Of a stretch of 64,000 bases of DNA, positions 8,287 to 16,802 are shown one piece after another; position 1 is the first letter of the stretch, and each line of letters opens with the position of its first letter. The position numbers and the translations under genes were made by a program. Source of the stretch: Thiomonas sp. FB-Cd (GTDB taxonomy: Bacteria > Pseudomonadota > Gammaproteobacteria > Burkholderiales > Burkholderiaceae_C); the NCBI RefSeq assembly GCF_000733775.1, contig NZ_JPOE01000002.1, positions 620,001 through 684,000 of the forward strand. Direction: 5' to 3'. The notes beneath the pieces were generated by a model that saw only the letters and a program-made list of their open reading frames with translations, searched no databases and was not told the origin of the DNA.

Positions 8287-10263
8287 ATGACGTCTGTCCT
8301 TGCTTCGCCCGCTGGCGCGACACCGCGGTGGGCGACAGTTCCAGAGCCTGACGGCGCCGAGCCGCTGATTACGCGGTCATGGCAGCGCTCGATCCAGTTG
8401 CATGGGCTCGACCGCGCACAAAACCGCCCACGTGTGCTGACGCAGTCCGCACTGCGCGAACGCCGACAGGCGCTGGAGCCATTGCTCAGTCTTGCGCGCA
8501 GTGGGTTGGAATCCTTGTTTCAGGAAATCTATGGCGCTGGCTACATCGTCCTGCTCACCGATGCGGAGGGAGTCGCGGTTGACTTCATTCCCAACCCATC
8601 GATTGAGGTTGAGGCGCGCCGCGCCGGTTTGGCGATGGGGGCTTGCTGGACCGAAGGCGAAGAGGGCGCTTGCGCCGTGGGGATTGCGCTTGCTGAAAAA
8701 CTGCCGATCACGGTTCACCGCACTGAGCATTTTCTCGCGGCAAACAGCGAACTGACGTGCAGTGCCGTGCCGATTTTCGATACCGATGGGCGCACGTTGG
8801 CGATCCTGGACGTCTCCGCGCTGGACTCCCCGCAAGACCGGCAAAGCCAACACCTGGTGCTGAAGATGCTCCAGGCGACCGCGCGCTCAATCGAGGACGC
8901 TTATTTCTTGAGGCAGTTTGAGCAGCAGGTGGTGTTGCGCACCGGGTGCCGCCGTGAGTTTCTGGAAGTGTGTACTGACGGGCTCGTGGCGCTCGATGAG
9001 GATGGCACCATCCTTGCGGCCAACCAGCGATTCGTGCGAAGTTTGGACCTTTCGCCTGAGACGGTGCGGGGGGCGCATCTGGCGGATATTTTCGAACTCA
9101 CCCGTGATGAACTGCTCAGTGCCTTGAATCGCTCGGGGGCGGAGCGATTTGCGTGGCGTGTCCGGCGGACGACGGACTTGCACTTTGCGCAAGTACGCCA
9201 GCCGCGCCAGGGTGTGTCTCGTCTTGCCGCCTCGAACGGTGCGCGCGCGAGCATGGCCCCCGAGTCGCGGCTGCGAGCCGATTCGCAGCACGAGGCGCTA
9301 GAAGTCCTTGGTGGTGCCGACTCACGCATGCAGGCCAATGTCAATCGTGCACGACGAATCCTCGACAAAGAGATCGCCGTGCTGCTGCTGGGGGAGTCAG
9401 GTACGGGCAAGGAGCTTTTCGCCAGAGCCATGCATGCCGCCAGCGGCCGCGCGTGCCGACCCTTCATTGCGATCAATTGCGCTGCCATTCCCGAAACTCT
9501 CCTCGAGAGCGAACTCTTCGGCTATAGCGCCGGTGCCTTCACCGGTGCCCGCGCCAAGGGAGTGCGAGGGAAAATCATGCAGGCGCATGGCGGCACATTG
9601 TTTCTTGACGAAATTGGAGATATGCCCTTGGCCATGCAAACCAGGCTGCTACGCGTTCTCGCTGAGCGTGAAGTCAGCCCGCTTGGAGCGGAGCACGCGG
9701 TTCCAGTTGACGTGCAGGTCATCAGTGCCACGCATCAGGCGCTGGAGGATCTCGTTGCCTCGGAACGATTCCGTCTCGATCTCTATTACCGCATCAATGG
9801 TCTGAGCTTGACGCTGCCGCCGCTGCGCGAACGCGAAGATCGGCATCAGCTCATCGAAGATATTCTGGCCGAGGAGGCGCGACGGGCTGGGCGTCCGGCA
9901 TTGCAGTTGTCCGTTGATGCGCTGGAAATTCTCGACAAGCAACGCTGGCCGGGTAATCTGCGGCAGCTTCGTCATGCACTGCAGCTTGCTGTGGCGCTTT
10001 GTGACGGCAATGTGGTCCGTCTTGAGCATCTACCTGACGATCTGGTCCAGCGCCAAGCCGGCGAGCCGGAGGGCGGTTGGGCAGCAGCCTCGGCTCGAGC
10101 CATTAACGAGTCAAATGGACCGCAAATGCTTGTCGAGGCGCTGCAGGGATGTCAATGGAATATCACCATTGCGGCACGCAAACTGGGCATTAGCCGGTCC
10201 ACACTGTATAGGCAGATGTCCCGCTTCAACATCATCGAGCCAAACCGGCGCGAGCCGCGATAA
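8287..10263 (+). CDS. acoR: AcoR-like sigma-54-dependent transcriptional activator
   Basis: A 658-residue enhancer-binding protein. The N-terminal half (about 60-330) is a sensor with GAF-type (GYIVLLTDAEGVAVDF) and PAS-like (GLVALDEDGTILAANQRF) regions. The AAA+ domain has Walker A GESGTGKE, the intact sigma-54 contact loop GAFTGA, and Walker B LFLDEIGD. A Fis-type HTH (ITIAARKLGISRSTLYRQM) ends the protein. GGAGG at 8275-8279 fixes the ATG at 8287. It probably activates the sigma-54 promoter at 4984; the inducer is likely acetoin or the true E1 substrate. Confidence 0.87.
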   Translation: MTSVLASPAGATPRWATVPEPDGAEPLITRSWQRSIQLHGLDRAQNRPRVLTQSALRERRQALEPLLSLARSGLESLFQEIYGAGYIVLLTDAEGVAVDFIPNPSIEVEARRAGLAMGACWTEGEEGACAVGIALAEKLPITVHRTEHFLAANSELTCSAVPIFDTDGRTLAILDVSALDSPQDRQSQHLVLKMLQATARSIEDAYFLRQFEQQVVLRTGCRREFLEVCTDGLVALDEDGTILAANQRFVRSLDLSPETVRGAHLADIFELTRDELLSALNRSGAERFAWRVRRTTDLHFAQVRQPRQGVSRLAASNGARASMAPESRLRADSQHEALEVLGGADSRMQANVNRARRILDKEIAVLLLGESGTGKELFARAMHAASGRACRPFIAINCAAIPETLLESELFGYSAGAFTGARAKGVRGKIMQAHGGTLFLDEIGDMPLAMQTRLLRVLAEREVSPLGAEHAVPVDVQVISATHQALEDLVASERFRLDLYYRINGLSLTLPPLREREDRHQLIEDILAEEARRAGRPALQLSVDALEILDKQRWPGNLRQLRHALQLAVALCDGNVVRLEHLPDDLVQRQAGEPEGGWAAASARAINESNGPQMLVEALQGCQWNITIAARKLGISRSTLYRQMSRFNIIEPNRREPR

Positions 10264-10390
10264 ATGCGCTTGATGTGCATGGCGCAGATGCGGTGGTTCG
10301 GACATGGAATCCGCCCCGCGAGGCCGGAAATCGTGCTACCTTTTCATCGTGTGGCCTAGAAATCGGGCAACGATCCATTTGGAGATTCTT

Positions 10391-10555
10391 ATGACGCAGC
10401 ACGCGAAAGGGCAACCCCAGAAACCAGGTCAGCCCGAACAGCATCGACCGCTCCCCACCGAAGACGTCAACAAGCCCAAGGAAAGGGCTGAACAGGAAGA
10501 GGTTGCCGGGCGGCACAAAAATAGCGGGCAGAAGGATCACAAAGGCGCCCGCTGA
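10391..10555 (+). CDS. small hydrophilic protein of unknown function
   Basis: A 54-residue, strongly charged protein rich in Gln, Lys, Pro and Glu, with no hydrophobic core. TTGGAG precedes the ATG at 10391 at good spacing, which supports translation. It lies between acoR and a convergent alcohol dehydrogenase gene. Low-complexity proteins of this type are common beside stress genes, but no family is recognised. Confidence 0.45.
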   Translation: MTQHAKGQPQKPGQPEQHRPLPTEDVNKPKERAEQEEVAGRHKNSGQKDHKGAR

Positions 10556-10770
10556 GCGAACACCGCACGCAGCTGCGCGAAAGCCCTTCGCCGGCACGGG
10601 GTCGGCGCCGCCAGCTCAAATCGATGTTTTGGGGCGCGGAGCCCCAAGACACCCAGGCCCGGGCGTCCGCGCGGCTGGTTGGTACGGGGCGTGTGCTGCA
10701 ATCAGCGAGGACGAAATCCTGTTCAGGCCTTCTCACGCACGTGCGATGGATGGCCTTATGGCAGATTCGT

Positions 10771-11754
10771 TCACACGACCAAGACGGCGGCTCCGTTGAA
10801 TTGACCAGCACGCAGATCCGCTAGCGCTTGGTTGGCCTGCCTCAGGGGGTAGCGAGTGATGGTTGTTTTGAGGCCGATTTGCGGTGCCAAGCGCAGGAAA
10901 TCGACTCCATCGCGGCGCGTCAGGTTCGCCACGGAGACCAACTGACGCTCTTGCCACATGAGTTGATATGGGAAACTCGGGATGTCACTCATATGGATCC
11001 CGGCACAAACAACCCGCCCGCCTTTACGCACCGCCTTGAGCGCTCGCGGAATCAGCCCGCCAACGGGCGCGAAAATAATTGCAGCGTCGAGTTCGGCCGG
11101 AGGGATTTCATCAGATCCGCCCGCCCACGCGGCACCAAGGTTGCGCGCAAATTCCTGGCCTTCCACGTCACCCGGTCGCGTGAACGCAAAGACCGACCGC
11201 GCTTGCCAGTCTGCAATCTGCGCAACGATATGCGCCGCCGCTCCGAAACCGAAAAGGCCGAGTTTGTTGCCGTCACCCGCGATAACAAGCGAACGCCAGC
11301 CGATGAGCCCCGCACAAAGCCATGGCGCGATAGAGGCATCATCCCCGACCTCACCCAAGGCAAAGGCATAACGCGCATCGGCAATGGTGGCTGTGGCAAA
11401 GCCTCCGTCGCGTGTGTAGCCCGTGAACAGCGGGTGGTCGCAAAGGTTCTCGTGGCCCGCCGTGCAATACGGGCAAGTGCCACAGGTATAGCCAAGCCAG
11501 GGAACGCCAACGCGCTCGCCGATGCGCAGCCCCTCCACGCCGGCGCCGATCGCATCGACTCGGCCAACGATCTCATGTCCCGGAATGATCGGTAGCTTCA
11601 GAGCGGGCAAGTCGCCGTCAACGACATGAAGGTCAGTGCGACAGACGCCGCAGGCCGTGACCTGAAGCCGAATTTGCCCTGCGCCCGGCTGGCGTTCCGG
11701 GAGCTGCACCCACTCAAGCGGGCTACCCGGCTTCTTGAGCACCATCGCGTCCAT
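10771..11754 (-). CDS. zinc-dependent alcohol dehydrogenase
   Basis: A 327-residue medium-chain dehydrogenase. The catalytic zinc site is seen in ACGVCRTDLHVV and GHEIVGRV, and the structural zinc site in CGTCPYCTAGHENLC. The Rossmann region has GLFGFGAAAHIVAQIA, which is the AdhP/AdhA-like branch. It probably interconverts primary alcohols and aldehydes with NAD(P). It lies downstream of the CBS gene (78 bp) in the same direction, within a group of stress-response genes. Confidence 0.85.
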   Translation of the reverse strand: MDAMVLKKPGSPLEWVQLPERQPGAGQIRLQVTACGVCRTDLHVVDGDLPALKLPIIPGHEIVGRVDAIGAGVEGLRIGERVGVPWLGYTCGTCPYCTAGHENLCDHPLFTGYTRDGGFATATIADARYAFALGEVGDDASIAPWLCAGLIGWRSLVIAGDGNKLGLFGFGAAAHIVAQIADWQARSVFAFTRPGDVEGQEFARNLGAAWAGGSDEIPPAELDAAIIFAPVGGLIPRALKAVRKGGRVVCAGIHMSDIPSFPYQLMWQERQLVSVANLTRRDGVDFLRLAPQIGLKTTITRYPLRQANQALADLRAGQFNGAAVLVV

Positions 11755-11831
11755 GGTTGCGCCGCGGCTTCAGAAGAAACGGGCAATACCGGAGCGGATC
11801 GCTTGCCCGACTTCGGGTGTTCCAACGCAGA

Positions 11832-12296
11832 TCATGGGTGTAGCGGTGACTGAACGCTTCCCGTCCGCTCGCGCTGTTGTTCGCTGCGCAGGATGCTTGT
11901 CAACAAGACCCAATCGCGACCGAGTGCCTCGATGACATCATCGAGTGCGAGCAGGCCAAGCACCGTTTCATCGTCCTCAGTCACAACCAATCGCCTCACG
12001 CCATGGCTGAACATGGCTTGCATCGCATCAGTAAGCTCAGCGGAGCGGCTGATCGTGACGGCCCCTGGCGTCATGACCTCGGCGACCAGGGTGCTAAGCG
12101 GGGATGCCCCATTGGCAATGGCCTTGAGCACCATGTCTCGATCCGTAATGATGCCCAGCGTGCCCCGCTCGCTCATCCCGTCCGTGACAATGAGCGCGCC
12201 GACATGCTGCTTGCGCATTTGCACAGCCGCTTCCTGCAGATTGCAGGATTGGGGAATGTGAACCGCGCCTGGGGTATAGATTTCGTGTACTTTCAT
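11832..12296 (-). CDS. tandem CBS-domain protein
   Basis: A 154-residue protein made of two CBS motifs: residues about 8-60 (GALIVTDG...GIITDRDMV) and 73-130 (GVRRLVVTEDDETVLGLLALDDVIEAL). Such proteins bind adenine nucleotides and often act as energy sensors or stress proteins. AGGAG lies 8-12 bases upstream of the ATG at 12296, which rejects the longer frame. It is followed by the alcohol dehydrogenase gene and preceded by a hydrolase gene. Confidence 0.85.
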   Translation of the reverse strand: MKVHEIYTPGAVHIPQSCNLQEAAVQMRKQHVGALIVTDGMSERGTLGIITDRDMVLKAIANGASPLSTLVAEVMTPGAVTISRSAELTDAMQAMFSHGVRRLVVTEDDETVLGLLALDDVIEALGRDWVLLTSILRSEQQRERTGSVQSPLHP

Positions 12297-12395
12297 GAAC
12301 AACTCCTGATTGCATGAGAAAGAGACCTGATGGAATCGGTTTTGGAATGGCCATCCGACCAGGGCCAACGGGTTGCAAAAAATCAGATCAGCGAT

Positions 12396-13061
12396 TCACC
12401 CGCTTGCTGCGGTTAGATGGGTGCCAAACCACGCCGCAGCTAATCGGGAAACTTCATCAAGCTTGCCTGGCTCCTCGAAAAGATGTGTCGCCTCGGGGAT
12501 GATGATCGTGCGGTGTTCGCAGCTCAGTTTCTTCGCTGCCTGTTCGTTCAAGGCAATGACCTCGGTATCCCAGCCGCCCACAATGAGCAGGGTCGGGGCC
12601 AGCACGCGATGGAGGGCCTCGCCAGCAAGATCGGGCCGTCCACCTCGGGAGACGACAGCACCCACCCGTCGTGGCCGTTCTGCAGCGGCGATCAGAGCTG
12701 CTGCGGCTCCCGTACTGGCACCGAACAGACCGATCCCCAACGCTCGCGTTTGTGCCTGTATGGCGAGCCAGTCGATTGCATCAGTCAGTCGGCGTGCGAG
12801 CAGTGGGATATCAAAGCGGAATTCGGCAGTGAACTCATCAACGCTGTTTTCTCCCTGGGTCAGGAGATCGAACAGCAAGGTTCCCAAGAGGGCTTGGTTG
12901 AGGTATTGCGCAACGCGCTGGTTGCGACGGCTGAATCTGCTGCTGCCGCTCCCATGCGCGAAAGCAACGATTCCCTTGGCCTGGGCTGGCAGCGCGAAGG
13001 TGCCATGAAGCGTGGCGTCACGGACGGTAATCGCCACCTCGGCGGATTGCATGTCGCTCAT
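12396..13061 (-). CDS. alpha/beta hydrolase (dienelactone hydrolase-like)
   Basis: A 221-residue alpha/beta hydrolase. FAHGSGSSRFSRRN carries the oxyanion loop, FGASTGAAAAL the nucleophile elbow (G-x-S-x-G), LIVGGWDTEV the acid and EATHLFEEPG the catalytic His. The ATG at 13061 is used; a TTG nine codons earlier (13088) is possible. It follows the erythromycin esterase-like gene by a short gap. Hydrolase, phosphoribosyltransferase and esterase genes of these families often occur together in stress clusters. The substrate is unknown. Confidence 0.8.
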   Translation of the reverse strand: MSDMQSAEVAITVRDATLHGTFALPAQAKGIVAFAHGSGSSRFSRRNQRVAQYLNQALLGTLLFDLLTQGENSVDEFTAEFRFDIPLLARRLTDAIDWLAIQAQTRALGIGLFGASTGAAAALIAAAERPRRVGAVVSRGGRPDLAGEALHRVLAPTLLIVGGWDTEVIALNEQAAKKLSCEHRTIIIPEATHLFEEPGKLDEVSRLAAAWFGTHLTAASG

Positions 13062-13093
13062 GGAACAGCGCCTGGTCGGGTTGCCCAACGCGG

Positions 13094-14413
13094 TTAGGCC
13101 ACCGGCGCGACCGTGTCAGGCCGCCGATGCCATTGCGAAGAGGCATCAAGCGGCTCAAGTGCTGCGGTTTCGTCGAGATGGAACACGGCATCGAACTGTT
13201 GGGCCAGGGATGCTTCAAAATAGTGGCTGGCGCGCTCAGTCTGAGGAAGGTAGAGGACGCCAATTGCCCGCTGCAGCATTGGCTCGCGAAGCGCTTCGGC
13301 GCCTGCGATGCTCAGCGGTAAAAAGAAGCGGTCGAGCCCTGTCGTGTGAAACAGGTGCTCATAGCTGTCGCGCAGAGCCGGGCGCACCCATTTATGCTCT
13401 GCCTCACCGTCCCATTCCGAGGCGGCAGAAACGTAGCCCGTGTATGTCGTGAAACCGACGAGCAACGTCTTCGCGCCGGTTTCTTGCCGCATGAGCTGAC
13501 CGAGATTCCATTCGCCTCGCCAATGCGATTCCGTCGCACGCGCATCACCAAGATGCGAGTTGTGCGCCCAGACCACAATGCGTCCGGTGCCACCTCGACG
13601 CGCGCGGTATTCGGCGAGCGCCAGCAACGTGTCACGCATATGTGCGTCGCGCAAGTTCCACGTGTTGACCCGACCTCCAAACATGGCACGGTAATACGTC
13701 TCGGCATTGACCACGACCTGGGCATTGCGCTCGGCAAAGAAATGCGCGTCAATTGCGGTGAGGCCGTTGCGCTCGAGGTACCCTTCGGCTTCAGTGCGCA
13801 GTTGCAGCAACTGTGCAACTGCGCCCTCATGTGCAGCGGGTCGTTGACCAAAAGCCGCTTGATAGCCATACACTTGGGGCTCGCGCACGTGGTCAAGCGC
13901 GGCATAGCGCCTCCGCGCGATCTGGGCTTCATCGGCATCCACCTGTTCCAGATACTGGATCACGGCGTCGGCAGAGCGGTACAGGCTATAAAGGTCCAGG
14001 CCGTAGAAGCCGACGCGCTCTGGGATGTCACTGCGCGCATTGAAGTGGTGTAGCCATGTGATGAACTCCAAGACCTCGCGGTTGCGCCACATCCATTGTG
14101 GAAACCGCGCGAAATCCCCCAGCGCAGATGCCGGGTCATCCGCGCTGTCACCCTGCACAAATCGATTGACACGCCAGGCATCTGGCCAATCGCCTTCGAT
14201 GGCAACGGCATCGAATCCCTGTTCGGCAATGAGACGACGCGTGATATCAGCACGCATGCGATAGAAATCCTGCGTGCCGTGGGTGGCCTCGCCCAACAGC
14301 ACGAAACGCTTGCCCTCTGCCATGGCAAGCAGCGCGTCGTAATCTGTGGTCTTCCCGTCAAGCCGGCTCGCCAAATCGCGTGCTGCAAGAAAGGGCGTCT
14401 TTGCAGGATGCAT
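13094..14413 (-). CDS. erythromycin esterase family protein
   Basis: A 439-residue protein of the erythromycin esterase/EreA fold. It begins with the family signature LLGEATHGTQDFYRMR and contains VAIEGDWPDAWRVN, GFYGLDLYSLY and VVWAHNSHLGDARAT, which supply the catalytic His and Glu residues. The ATG at 14413 overlaps the phosphoribosyltransferase stop in TGATG, so translation is probably coupled. Chromosomal members next to phosphoribosyltransferases are not normally macrolide-resistance genes; a stress-linked esterase role is more likely. Confidence 0.85.
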   Translation of the reverse strand: MHPAKTPFLAARDLASRLDGKTTDYDALLAMAEGKRFVLLGEATHGTQDFYRMRADITRRLIAEQGFDAVAIEGDWPDAWRVNRFVQGDSADDPASALGDFARFPQWMWRNREVLEFITWLHHFNARSDIPERVGFYGLDLYSLYRSADAVIQYLEQVDADEAQIARRRYAALDHVREPQVYGYQAAFGQRPAAHEGAVAQLLQLRTEAEGYLERNGLTAIDAHFFAERNAQVVVNAETYYRAMFGGRVNTWNLRDAHMRDTLLALAEYRARRGGTGRIVVWAHNSHLGDARATESHWRGEWNLGQLMRQETGAKTLLVGFTTYTGYVSAASEWDGEAEHKWVRPALRDSYEHLFHTTGLDRFFLPLSIAGAEALREPMLQRAIGVLYLPQTERASHYFEASLAQQFDAVFHLDETAALEPLDASSQWHRRPDTVAPVA

Positions 14414-15072
14414 CACCGTGTCTCCGCGCGCGACCTGTCCAGAAGCGCGCGCACTTCCTCGTCGCTTGTCTGGTCGAAGCGTTCATAGAACTGGCCTACG
14501 GCATAGAAGGGCTCGGGTGTCATGACGCTGATAAATACGTCAGTCGCCGCTCCTAATCGCTCCTGCGTTTGCGCGGGGGCAACTGGAACTGCAACGATGA
14601 TGCGCGCCGGATGCTTCGACCGCAGGGCCAAAAGAGCAGCGTGCATGGAGGCCCCCGTCGCGATTCCGTCGTCCACCACAATGACCGTGCGTCCTTCCAC
14701 ACGTACGTCTGGACGCGATCCGCGATACAGCAATTCGCGGCGGGCCAATTCCTCGCGCTCAGCTTTCAGGACGGATTCAATCTCGGCTTTCGTCACGCCC
14801 GTCAAGGCAATGAGATCGCGATTCAGGTACAACGCGTCGCCTGAGCTGATGGCACCCAAGGCCAATTCGGGTTGGTGAGGGACACCGAGCTTGCGCACGA
14901 TGAGCACATCGAGCTCGGCCCCGAGCGCTCGGGCAACCTCGAACGCGACCGGAACTCCCCCGCGTGGCAACGCCAAGACAAGGAGGTCGCGCTGCGCGGC
15001 GTAAGCCTGCAAAGCCCGCGCCAGTGCGCGTCCAGCGGCAAATCGGTCTTCAAAACGCGAATCCATTGCCAT
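14413..15072 (-). CDS. phosphoribosyltransferase family protein
   Basis: A 219-residue type I phosphoribosyltransferase. The PRPP loop is VIVVDDGIATGAS (about residues 126-138), preceded by the family blocks LALPRGGVPVAFEVA and VRKLGVPHQPELALGAI. The ATG at 15072 has GGGAG seven bases upstream. It is the first gene of a minus-strand operon, with an FNR/ANR-like box about 50 bp upstream. Free-standing members of this branch are of unknown substrate, and often accompany erythromycin esterase-like proteins. Confidence 0.85.
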   Translation of the reverse strand: MAMDSRFEDRFAAGRALARALQAYAAQRDLLVLALPRGGVPVAFEVARALGAELDVLIVRKLGVPHQPELALGAISSGDALYLNRDLIALTGVTKAEIESVLKAEREELARRELLYRGSRPDVRVEGRTVIVVDDGIATGASMHAALLALRSKHPARIIVAVPVAPAQTQERLGAATDVFISVMTPEPFYAVGQFYERFDQTSDEEVRALLDRSRAETR

Positions 15073-15094
15073 TGCGCTACTCCCAACGTTTTTT

Positions 15095-15136
15095 AGGTTA
15101 GGAGCATCTGGACCGGGCGGCTTTGATGTGGATCAG
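15095..15136 (-). promoter_or_regulatory. FNR/ANR-type promoter of the stress operon
   Basis: TTGAT-GTGG-ATCAG at 15123-15136 matches the FNR/ANR box TTGAT-N4-ATCAA at 9 of 10 positions. On the minus strand TAACCT at 15100-15095 is a weak -10. The start would be near 15088, placing the box centre near -41.5, the class II activator position. This suggests oxygen-limited expression of the genes from 15072 down to about 12396. No FNR protein is encoded in the window. Confidence 0.5.
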
Positions 15137-15253
15137 CATGTCGAAGGGGAGTTGCCGGCCCGATTGGGCTTGGCGCTTCGCCCATCGCTGGCGGAGTGCA
15201 ATACGGACTGAGCGCATTGAGCGCGCAGCCGGCGTCCCAGACGCAGCGGATGA

Positions 15254-15820
15254 CTAGACTCCCGTCCAGTGACGGACCTGCCCGACGTCGACATGCACGA
15301 AGTCCGAATGCGGATAAAACCCGACGCCGCCAGCCCGCAAGGTCATCGCGGCGTTCCGTAGTTGCACCAGATTGTGGCCGGGGATGCGGATATCGGCGGC
15401 CATGCCATCCATGTGCAGGCTGTGCTTGGCGACCTCGGAACTGCGTGCATGCAACCGCGCATTGGTTGCTCGAGAGCGGTATCCGGAGATCAACTGGATC
15501 GGCTGGCTGGTGCCCAAGCGGCCGGTAATCGTGTACAGGAGATCCAGTAGGTCGGGGGCAATGGCTTTGCTTTCATTCGTGCGGAAATCGCGCAAAATAT
15601 GGTCAATTTCCGCCAGGGACTCGGGGAGATATTGTCCGTCCGCCCAGTAGACCGTGCGCAGGCGCTCACCGGTGTGGAGGTTATCAAGCGCCAGGGCGCG
15701 TGGTGTCGTTGGCGCCGTGCTGGCGAAGGCTTTCCGAGACATGACGCTAATCCCCGCGGCCATGGCGCCCGGTCCAAGCGCGAGAATCCGACGGCGTCCT
15801 TTTGACGGGAATGAATGCAA
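15254..15820 (-). CDS. YcbK/MepK-like murein endopeptidase (DUF882)
   Basis: A 188-residue exported peptidase of the M15/DUF882 family, which cleaves peptidoglycan cross-links. The first 34 residues look like a twin-arginine-type signal (RRRILALG then AFAST). Zinc-site motifs are seen as KHSLHMDGMAADI and DFVHVDVG near the C-terminus. TTG at 15820 is the start, supported by AGGAG at good spacing. The next gene upstream, an L,D-transpeptidase, fits a role in cross-link turnover. Confidence 0.82.
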   Translation of the reverse strand: MHSFPSKGRRRILALGPGAMAAGISVMSRKAFASTAPTTPRALALDNLHTGERLRTVYWADGQYLPESLAEIDHILRDFRTNESKAIAPDLLDLLYTITGRLGTSQPIQLISGYRSRATNARLHARSSEVAKHSLHMDGMAADIRIPGHNLVQLRNAAMTLRAGGVGFYPHSDFVHVDVGQVRHWTGV

Positions 15821-15842
15821 TGGTGGCTCCTATGGGGCGGGT

Positions 15843-16772
15843 TTACGGTGAAGGCGATTCCCGCGGAACATTGCCAAGGGGCGGAAACTGTCGATCAACC
15901 CTTGTGGCAACCCCTTCTTGCAGCGCGACGACCTGAGCAGCACGCTGCCAGTCGATGCGCGCAGTGAGTCCATGTTCAGCAGCCAGCGATTGCAGGAGAG
16001 CCCAAGCATCGCCCGCTTGGTGGTAGATGTCTGGGTTTACCTCAAGTTCGATGGACTGGTCAGGTAGTTCGGCAAGCAAAACAGGTTGATAGACGATTTG
16101 TCCGCGCATGCCGATGTTCACCTGCGCGAACAATTGTTCGGCATCGCTTGGGTGAAGGCGGATGCAGCCATGGGACTGGAAATGATAAACGCTGGGCGGA
16201 GCGTTGGTGCCGTGGATGCCGTACCCGGCGATGCTTAGCCCAATCCACTCCTTGCCCAGAGGGTTGTCGGGGCCGGGCGCGACATGGGTCTGAATGGCCT
16301 TGCCTTCCCGCCGCATTTCCTCCTGGATCGAGTGGGGAACGTTCCAGGTGGGGTCTTTGCGCAACTCCGTGATTCGGAACGTGCCTGCGGGGGTGGGCCA
16401 TGTGGGCTTTCCGAGGCCGACGGGGTGTGCGCCATCGAGACGACCATCACGGAAGATAAAAAGCATGCGCTGCGGCAGGTTGATCAGCACACCGTTGTCC
16501 ACCCCAGGCGGAACAATATGTCGATTGTCGATCGAGATGCGTTGGCCGGGATGGATGACATCGTTTGCGTTGAGTCCGTTGCGCCTGGCAATCGCGGCGA
16601 CGGACTCGCCCGCGCGCGCACCGATAGCCGTCAGGCTGTCTCCAGATCGGATCACATATTCCGAGACTCTGCCGACTAATGCATGGGCCACATCCGTCGT
16701 TTGCGCGAATCCCGGTGCGGCAACCCCCAAGAAGAGGCTCAGGCTGAAGATCAAAGTTGCCGTTCGCTTCAT
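15843..16772 (-). CDS. L,D-transpeptidase with LysM domain
   Basis: A 309-residue periplasmic cross-linking enzyme of the ErfK/YbiS/YnhG family. It has an N-terminal signal peptide, a LysM domain (YVIRSGDSLTAIGARAGES to GQRISI, about 38-82) and the catalytic SHGCIRLHPSDAE, with the Cys nucleophile. It forms 3-3 cross-links in peptidoglycan or attaches proteins to it. It lies 22 bp upstream of the YcbK-like endopeptidase gene on the same strand. Confidence 0.88.
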   Translation of the reverse strand: MKRTATLIFSLSLFLGVAAPGFAQTTDVAHALVGRVSEYVIRSGDSLTAIGARAGESVAAIARRNGLNANDVIHPGQRISIDNRHIVPPGVDNGVLINLPQRMLFIFRDGRLDGAHPVGLGKPTWPTPAGTFRITELRKDPTWNVPHSIQEEMRREGKAIQTHVAPGPDNPLGKEWIGLSIAGYGIHGTNAPPSVYHFQSHGCIRLHPSDAEQLFAQVNIGMRGQIVYQPVLLAELPDQSIELEVNPDIYHQAGDAWALLQSLAAEHGLTARIDWQRAAQVVALQEGVATRVDRQFPPLGNVPRESPSP

Positions 16773-16802
16773 GCGGTCCGCGTGGATGTCTATCGGGTTT
16801 CT

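Noticed and set aside
12373..12386. Second FNR-like box before the CBS gene (TTGCA-AAAA-ATCAG)
   Set aside because: Only 7 of 10 consensus bases match and the position does not fit a class II promoter.
13094..14413. Macrolide resistance gene
   Set aside because: The family name is erythromycin esterase, but the setting (phosphoribosyltransferase, hydrolase, CBS) is a chromosomal stress cluster.
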